A stretch of DNA of 64,000 nucleotides from assembly GCA_900079765.1 (NCBI GenBank), contig LT599017.1, positions 2,387,766 to 2,451,765 on the forward strand. Direction: 5' to 3'. Below, piece by piece: positions 60,267 to 64,000 of this stretch (position 1 is its first letter; every line of letters begins with the position of its first letter). Under the pieces are notes generated by a model. The model saw nothing but the letters and a program-made list of their open reading frames with translations, had not been told where the DNA came from and made no database searches. Both the position numbers and the translations under genes were made by a program. Source of the stretch: an uncultured Eubacteriales bacterium (lineage in GTDB: Bacteria > Bacillota > Clostridia > Oscillospirales > Oscillospiraceae).

Positions 60267-60902
60267 TTATCGTTCCCACACGACCAGGAGAGTTCCTTTC
60301 TCCACTGCCACCCGGACAGGGGCGCCCGTAAACTCATTGCTGACCCCCAGGGGGAAGTCGCAGGTGAGGTTTGCCCCGTTCAGAGGGTACTTGAGGCCTT
60401 CCAGAGTCACACCATAGGCGGCGTCTCCCTGGCAGAAGACCGACACCATTCCATGCTCCCTCGCCTCTATGCATAGTTCTCCGCCGGACACCGCGCCGGC
60501 CATCCAGCCGGGGCCGCAGAGGGCGTTCTCACATCTCCGGCGCGCAAGCCAGGTCAAAATCTGCAGATTCGCCAAAGTGTGGTCGAACCGCCCGCCGGTG
60601 CCGCCATAGATACGAAAGCGCCGATAGCCCCGTTCCACCGCCAGGCGGACAGCGGCCATGGTGTCGGTGTCGTCCTTCTCGGTGGGAAGGCGAACCACAG
60701 CTGGGCCGGTGGGCGTCTCCCCCAGGGAGTCGAAGTCGCCCACCAGAAGATCGGGGGCCACGCCCAGGTAGGCAAGCCAGGCAAGGCCCCCGTCCGCGGC
60801 AATCACCAGGTCGCCGGTACTGGGGGCGATGATATCCTCCGTCCGCTCACCTGCGCCTACAATATAGCACATGGGGCTTTCCCAACCGTCTGTTCTCTTC
60901 AC
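60267..60902 (-). CDS. Thiamine pyrophosphokinase
   Basis: About 211 residues from GTG 60902 (GGAGG about 10 nt upstream), or 201 from ATG 60872, which fits the family start MCYIVGAGE better. TPK blocks: VIAADGGLAWLAYLGVAPDLLVGDFDSLG, PTEKDDTDTMAAVRLAVERGY, IYGGTGGRFDHTLANLQIL. It transfers pyrophosphate from ATP to thiamine. It is convergent with the polymerase and follows sigK on the same strand. Confidence 0.92.
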   Translation of the reverse strand: MKRTDGWESPMCYIVGAGERTEDIIAPSTGDLVIAADGGLAWLAYLGVAPDLLVGDFDSLGETPTGPAVVRLPTEKDDTDTMAAVRLAVERGYRRFRIYGGTGGRFDHTLANLQILTWLARRRCENALCGPGWMAGAVSGGELCIEAREHGMVSVFCQGDAAYGVTLEGLKYPLNGANLTCDFPLGVSNEFTGAPVRVAVEKGTLLVVWER

Positions 60903-60985
60903 GCCTGCTCATCCTCCCGGAGATGCCTGGATTTACTCTGGGAATAGGATACCACAAATTTGAAAGCTTTGCGACCCTCCTTTTC

Positions 60986-61486
60986 TCATCCCCGCCCGCC
61001 CATTGCCTCCTCCAGCTTTTTAAGCGCCTTTTTCTCGATGCGCGATACATAGCTCCGGCTAATGCCGCACTGGGCGGCAATCTCCCGCTGGGTGAGAGGG
61101 CGTCCGCCGCTCAGGCCGTAGCGGAGGGTGATGATCAGGTTCTCCCGGTCTGTGAGGCGCTCGGCCACGCAGCGGCGGACCTTGATGCAGGAGTCCCTGG
61201 CGTCTAGGTCGTCGAGCATATTGTCATCAATACTGATGACGTCCATGAGGGAGAGGGCGTTGCCGTCCCCGTCGGCGTCCAGGCTGTCGGACAGGGATAT
61301 CTCCCCCTGCAGCTTGCGCTGGGAACGAAAGTACATCAAAATCTCATTCTCGATGCACCGGGAGGCATAGGTTGCCAGCCGGACGTTCTTGTCAGGCTTG
61401 AAGGTGGTGATGCCCTTGATGAGCCCGATGGTGCCGATGGAGATAAGGTCATCCTGGTCGGCGGTCTGTGTGTAATATTTTTTTAA
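60986..61486 (-). pseudogene. sigK: Sporulation sigma factor SigK, 3' fragment (5' part missing)
   Basis: In frame from about 61486 the sequence reads KKYYTQTADQDDLISIGTIGLIKGITTF...LATYASRCIENEILMYFRSQRKLQ (sigma region 2, partly quoted) and runs through region 4 (LTQREIAAQCGISRSYVSRIEKKALKKLEE) to a normal stop. The expected N-terminal part (about 70 residues ending NLRLVAHI[I/V]) is absent: upstream in frame are ~17 unrelated codons and a stop (61538-61540), without a start. The break is abrupt at KKYY, and lower-GC foreign-looking DNA follows. This is as expected for a sigK split by an intervening (skin-like) element that is excised during sporulation; simple decay is the alternative. Confidence 0.8.
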
Positions 61487-61518
61487 CAGACCAAGCGAAA
61501 GGGCATTTTTTATGGGAG

Positions 61519-61571
61519 TCCAGTGGACAAGCCCAGTTCAGGGACATAGCCGGGAAATGGTAACCACTGGA
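61519..61571. repeat. Inverted repeat near the sigK break point
   Basis: TCCAGTGG (61519-61526) and CCACTGGA (61564-61571) form a perfect 8-bp inverted repeat 33-85 bp beyond the sigK junction. It could belong to an attachment site or the end of an inserted element. Confidence 0.35.
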
Positions 61572-61644
61572 GCGTAGTAGTATAAAATTACTCTCAAATC
61601 TGATACGTTGCCTTACTTCGAGCAGAACATGACACGGAGAGAGT

Positions 61645-61676
61645 AAGGAGCCAAGAACCTGTGTTCTTGGCTCCTT
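61645..61676. terminator. Terminator downstream of the ABC permease gene
   Basis: AAGGAGCCAAGAAC pairs perfectly with GTTCTTGGCTCCTT around CTGT. It isolates the ABC operon from the sigK fragment. Confidence 0.75.
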
Positions 61677-61705
61677 TGAGGACATTCATTCTTGTCCTCT
61701 CCTTA

Positions 61706-63838
61706 TCAGACAATTTCACTGCGAATCGCTTCTACGATACTGACTTTTCGGAATTTATGCTTACCATACTGCATAGTGGAAAAGGTCAGCATGAGGACGG
61801 CGATCGTGCTGATGAGCATCGCGTCCCAAGGCAGCGCATAGCGGAACACAAAGACGTTTGCCATCATGCGGTGCATTGCTATAGACAGTCCCACGCCGAT
61901 CGGCAGGCCAAAGGCCAGTGATTTTATGCCGTACAGCAGACTCTCAAGGTGCAGCATTTTATCCATACCGCGCGGGGTCATACCGGCGGAATAGAGCATT
62001 GCAAACTCATGTCGGCGCAGCTCCATGCCGGTCGAGATGGTGGTAATCGCGCTGGTCACGGCAATCAGAGACAGCATCCCGATAAAGCCATATCCAAACA
62101 GCATGATAATCAGCACGATGTTCTGATTGATATGTGCCGATTGCGCTACATTTTGAATCTGGATGGTCTCGCCCAGCGGAAGAAGAAGCTCCTCCGCGCT
62201 GTCGCAAAAGGCCTGCGGGTCCTGGGCGGTCACGGCATAGGCAGTTCGCGAATTATTCGCTTGGAATAGGGTACGGTATATGGATTCCGGCACCATAATG
62301 TTAATCAAATTTCCGTTAAATATAATCGCCGGGATACTGTCAGGAATTTTATCTACAGTCGCGGCAATGGTTACATCTCCATAGGTCTTCTTTTCTTCAT
62401 TTTCCCGTCCGCGCTCCAGGGGCAGCTTCGTGCCGACTGAAGCCTCATAGGGGACGAACTCCTGCACCTGGCCGTCCTTCCTTAGCGCACCGGTCGTATT
62501 GATGAGAACGCCCGGAATTTCCCCTTCTTTAACCTGCGCCAGCGCCACAAAGTCGGCGTCCGGTATCGCATAGAGATTCAAGTCCCGCTCCGTCTCTCCT
62601 TCAGCGCCAGAAAGCATTCTCTCTGTGACGAAGCCCTTTGGCGCGGTGGTGGAAAAACTGGTTTCTTGAACCTTTCTAAACGCTGCGTCCGGGATAGTAC
62701 GAAGAAAGGCATCGGCCTTGTCCACCGTCTCCAAATCACCCTGGGTCATGACAAGCACATCAAAGTCAAGTCCGCCGTATTGCATTTCAGCGTCCTTCTT
62801 CATAATGTCTACCAGCGACCACATACTCACGAACATGACCACACTCACGGTCAGACTGATGACAGTCGCGCGGTATTTTCCGCGGCTGCGCTTGAGGGAC
62901 TTCGCCGCCAGGGTGCCCTCAAAGCCGAATAATTTACGCACCGCAGGAGAGGTTTTTATACGCTTTCCGCTGATCTTAATATCCTTTGTCTGTCGAATGG
63001 CTTCAATTGCCGTTGTTTTAGCCGCCTTTCGGGCGGGCAGCCATGCGGAGATAAGGATGGTGAGCAGCGCCACCAGCAAGGAGATTATAGGAATCAGCGG
63101 GTGAAATACTACCCTGAACGAGAATGTGCCATTATTTAGTCTGTTTAAATCCACCAGCAGATAATTGGTCACCCAGAGCACAAAGATGTCAATCAAAAAT
63201 CCAAGCGCAATCCCGAGCGGTATGGAGATCGCCGCCAGCGTAAGCGCTTCAAACAGAATGCTGCGCCCGATCTGTCCGCTCGTCGCGCCGATACTTTTGA
63301 GCAGCCCGAATTGCCGCACCCGCTCGGTAGCCGAGATATAAAAGGCGTTGGAAATTACGATAATTGAGCCCGTCATAATAATGGCAACGGCAATCACGGC
63401 AACTCCAATAAAGCCGACGATGACGCTCTTGTGTATCATGATGCCCTCCAGGCCCAAGAGCTCATAGTTTAGTCCGTATTTTTCTACGCCGAACTTCTGG
63501 GAAATCTGACTGGCAACATTATTCACATCGCGCCCGGGACTGGCAAAGCGAAGGTAGAGATTGACATGGCCGGGTGTATCGCTGTCCTTTGTATAGTGTG
63601 TGGAGAATATCTCCTCGCTTGAAATCTCCGTGGCAATTTCCTTAGTGACATTGGTATACACGACATGGTAATCGCCCTTTTGCTTTATCTGCCGCAGCAG
63701 CAAATCATGTACACTTGCGACAAAACCCGCTACCGCGCACACCATAGCCACCGACAGCATAATACCCATAATAGTCATTAGGGTCCGTGAGCGATTAAGC
63801 CGCAGATGCCGCACGGTGAGCCTGTTCACGATGTTCAT
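61706..63838 (-). CDS. FtsX-family ABC transporter permease (MacB/BceB-type)
   Basis: A 710-residue permease with an N-terminal membrane helix (RTLMTIMGIMLSVAMVCAVAGFVAS), three helices at about residues 160-290, a large extracytoplasmic domain and three C-terminal helices (about 585-700). Paired FtsX domains with VRQFGLLKSIGATSGQIGRSILFEALTL and HEFAMLYSAGMTPRGMDKMLHLESLLYG identify the class. Such exporters act on peptides or antibiotics. It overlaps the ATPase gene by 4 bp. Base composition is clearly lower in GC than its neighbours left of 61490, fitting horizontal acquisition. Confidence 0.88.
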   Translation of the reverse strand: MNIVNRLTVRHLRLNRSRTLMTIMGIMLSVAMVCAVAGFVASVHDLLLRQIKQKGDYHVVYTNVTKEIATEISSEEIFSTHYTKDSDTPGHVNLYLRFASPGRDVNNVASQISQKFGVEKYGLNYELLGLEGIMIHKSVIVGFIGVAVIAVAIIMTGSIIVISNAFYISATERVRQFGLLKSIGATSGQIGRSILFEALTLAAISIPLGIALGFLIDIFVLWVTNYLLVDLNRLNNGTFSFRVVFHPLIPIISLLVALLTILISAWLPARKAAKTTAIEAIRQTKDIKISGKRIKTSPAVRKLFGFEGTLAAKSLKRSRGKYRATVISLTVSVVMFVSMWSLVDIMKKDAEMQYGGLDFDVLVMTQGDLETVDKADAFLRTIPDAAFRKVQETSFSTTAPKGFVTERMLSGAEGETERDLNLYAIPDADFVALAQVKEGEIPGVLINTTGALRKDGQVQEFVPYEASVGTKLPLERGRENEEKKTYGDVTIAATVDKIPDSIPAIIFNGNLINIMVPESIYRTLFQANNSRTAYAVTAQDPQAFCDSAEELLLPLGETIQIQNVAQSAHINQNIVLIIMLFGYGFIGMLSLIAVTSAITTISTGMELRRHEFAMLYSAGMTPRGMDKMLHLESLLYGIKSLAFGLPIGVGLSIAMHRMMANVFVFRYALPWDAMLISTIAVLMLTFSTMQYGKHKFRKVSIVEAIRSEIV

Positions 63839-64000
63839 GAGAGCGCCTCGTTTCTGGTGATGCGCCCGTCTTCAATGGCGATGACGCGGTCGGCCTGCAG
63901 AGCAATGCGCTCGTCATGTGTAATAACAAGCAAGGTCTGCCCATATTTTTTGTTGGACAAATGCAGGAGCTCCATGACCTCCTTGCTGTTTTTGCTGTCC
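63835..64000 (-). CDS. ABC transporter ATP-binding protein (partial, N-terminus beyond window)
   Basis: Only the last 55 codons lie in the window: DSKNSKEVMELLHLSNKKYGQTLLVITHDERIALQADRVIAIEDGRITRNEALS (partly quoted). VITHDE is the H-loop and ADRVIAIEDGRI the usual end of MacB/LolD-type ATPases. The stop overlaps the permease start by 4 bp. It energises the FtsX-type exporter. Confidence 0.85.
   Translation of the reverse strand, partial: DSKNSKEVMELLHLSNKKYGQTLLVITHDERIALQADRVIAIEDGRITRNEALS

Noticed and set aside
60986-61486. Sigma-E rather than sigma-K
   Set aside because: KKYYTQTADQDDLISIGTIGLIKG and the region 4 end fit sigma-K of this group better than the KFENTGI...EDLISIG pattern of sigma-E, and sigK is the gene known to host intervening elements; not proven without a search.
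61449-61685. Small minus-strand ORF of 78 codons across the sigK junction
   Set aside because: It is out of frame with sigK, has no recognisable family and spans the junction; probably a chance frame.

Overview
The window looks like a chromosomal segment of a GC-rich, spore-forming, anaerobic member of the Clostridia, most likely in or near the Oscillospiraceae (Flavonifractor/Intestinimonas/Oscillibacter-like). This is inferred from gene content: a complete V/A-type ATPase operon, GatAB, a sigma-K fragment, a group II ECF transporter with a remote RibU, an FMN riboswitch, a Gram-positive LexA-type box and strong AGGAGG-type ribosome binding sites. No rRNA, tRNA, CRISPR array or transposase gene was seen.

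Layout. 1-3347 (minus): an Lrp-type regulator, a class I aminotransferase, ThrH and a DUF1015 protein cut by the window edge, probably amino-acid (serine/homoserine) metabolism. 3646-12693 (plus): nine V-ATPase genes (G/H, C, I, K, F, E, A, B, D) with strong hairpins between some cistrons. 12857-14175: an SPFH/band-7 protein and an Arc-like ribbon-helix-helix protein behind a promoter carrying two tandem 8-bp palindromes. 14235-17787: family 4 uracil-DNA glycosylase and gatAB. 17978-19756: a long leader with short reading frames and two intrinsic terminators, followed by an RsgA GTPase fused to an RNHCP domain. 19795-29854 (minus): Tag, MetY-type sulfhydrylase, histidine kinase plus GerMN lipoprotein, ZnuABC-type zinc importer, an unknown membrane protein and an aconitase-family hydratase. 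30201-34864 (plus): cell-wall amidase and feoA-feoA-feoB behind two DtxR-like palindromes. 34922-43792: lone fumarase beta subunit, DivIVA-like coiled coil, TSCPD protein, nagA/nagB, ferredoxin-type protein, guanine deaminase behind a purine riboswitch, and an Fnr-type regulator with a redox/hemerythrin operon. 43966-53504 (plus): methyltransferase, ecfA1-(small membrane protein)-ecfA2-ecfT, truA, DUF5711, CvpA, pgsA and a ClpE-like AAA+ unfoldase. 53577-57862 (minus): pyroglutamyl peptidase with DUF979/DUF969 membrane proteins and an aminopeptidase-like protein, then a DUF1273 protein. 58003-60902: FMN riboswitch-ribU, LexA-boxed Y-family polymerase, thiamine pyrophosphokinase. 60986-64000 (minus): the 3' part of sigK, then a lower-GC segment with an ABC exporter.

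The most notable points are: (i) sigK lacks its 5' third and is joined to compositionally different DNA that runs off the window, as expected if a skin-like intervening element splits the gene; (ii) the RsgA-RNHCP gene has a leader resembling ribosome-stalling attenuators of antibiotic resistance genes, with a possible IFVV leader peptide and tandem terminators; (iii) a divergent purine riboswitch that appears wired as an ON switch for guanine deaminase; (iv) an SPFH/ribbon-helix-helix pair with likely autoregulatory operators; and (v) an Fnr-type box positioned at about -41.5 of a DUF1858/DUF438-hemerythrin/cupin/ferredoxin operon. All assignments come from reading the sequence; no database search was run.
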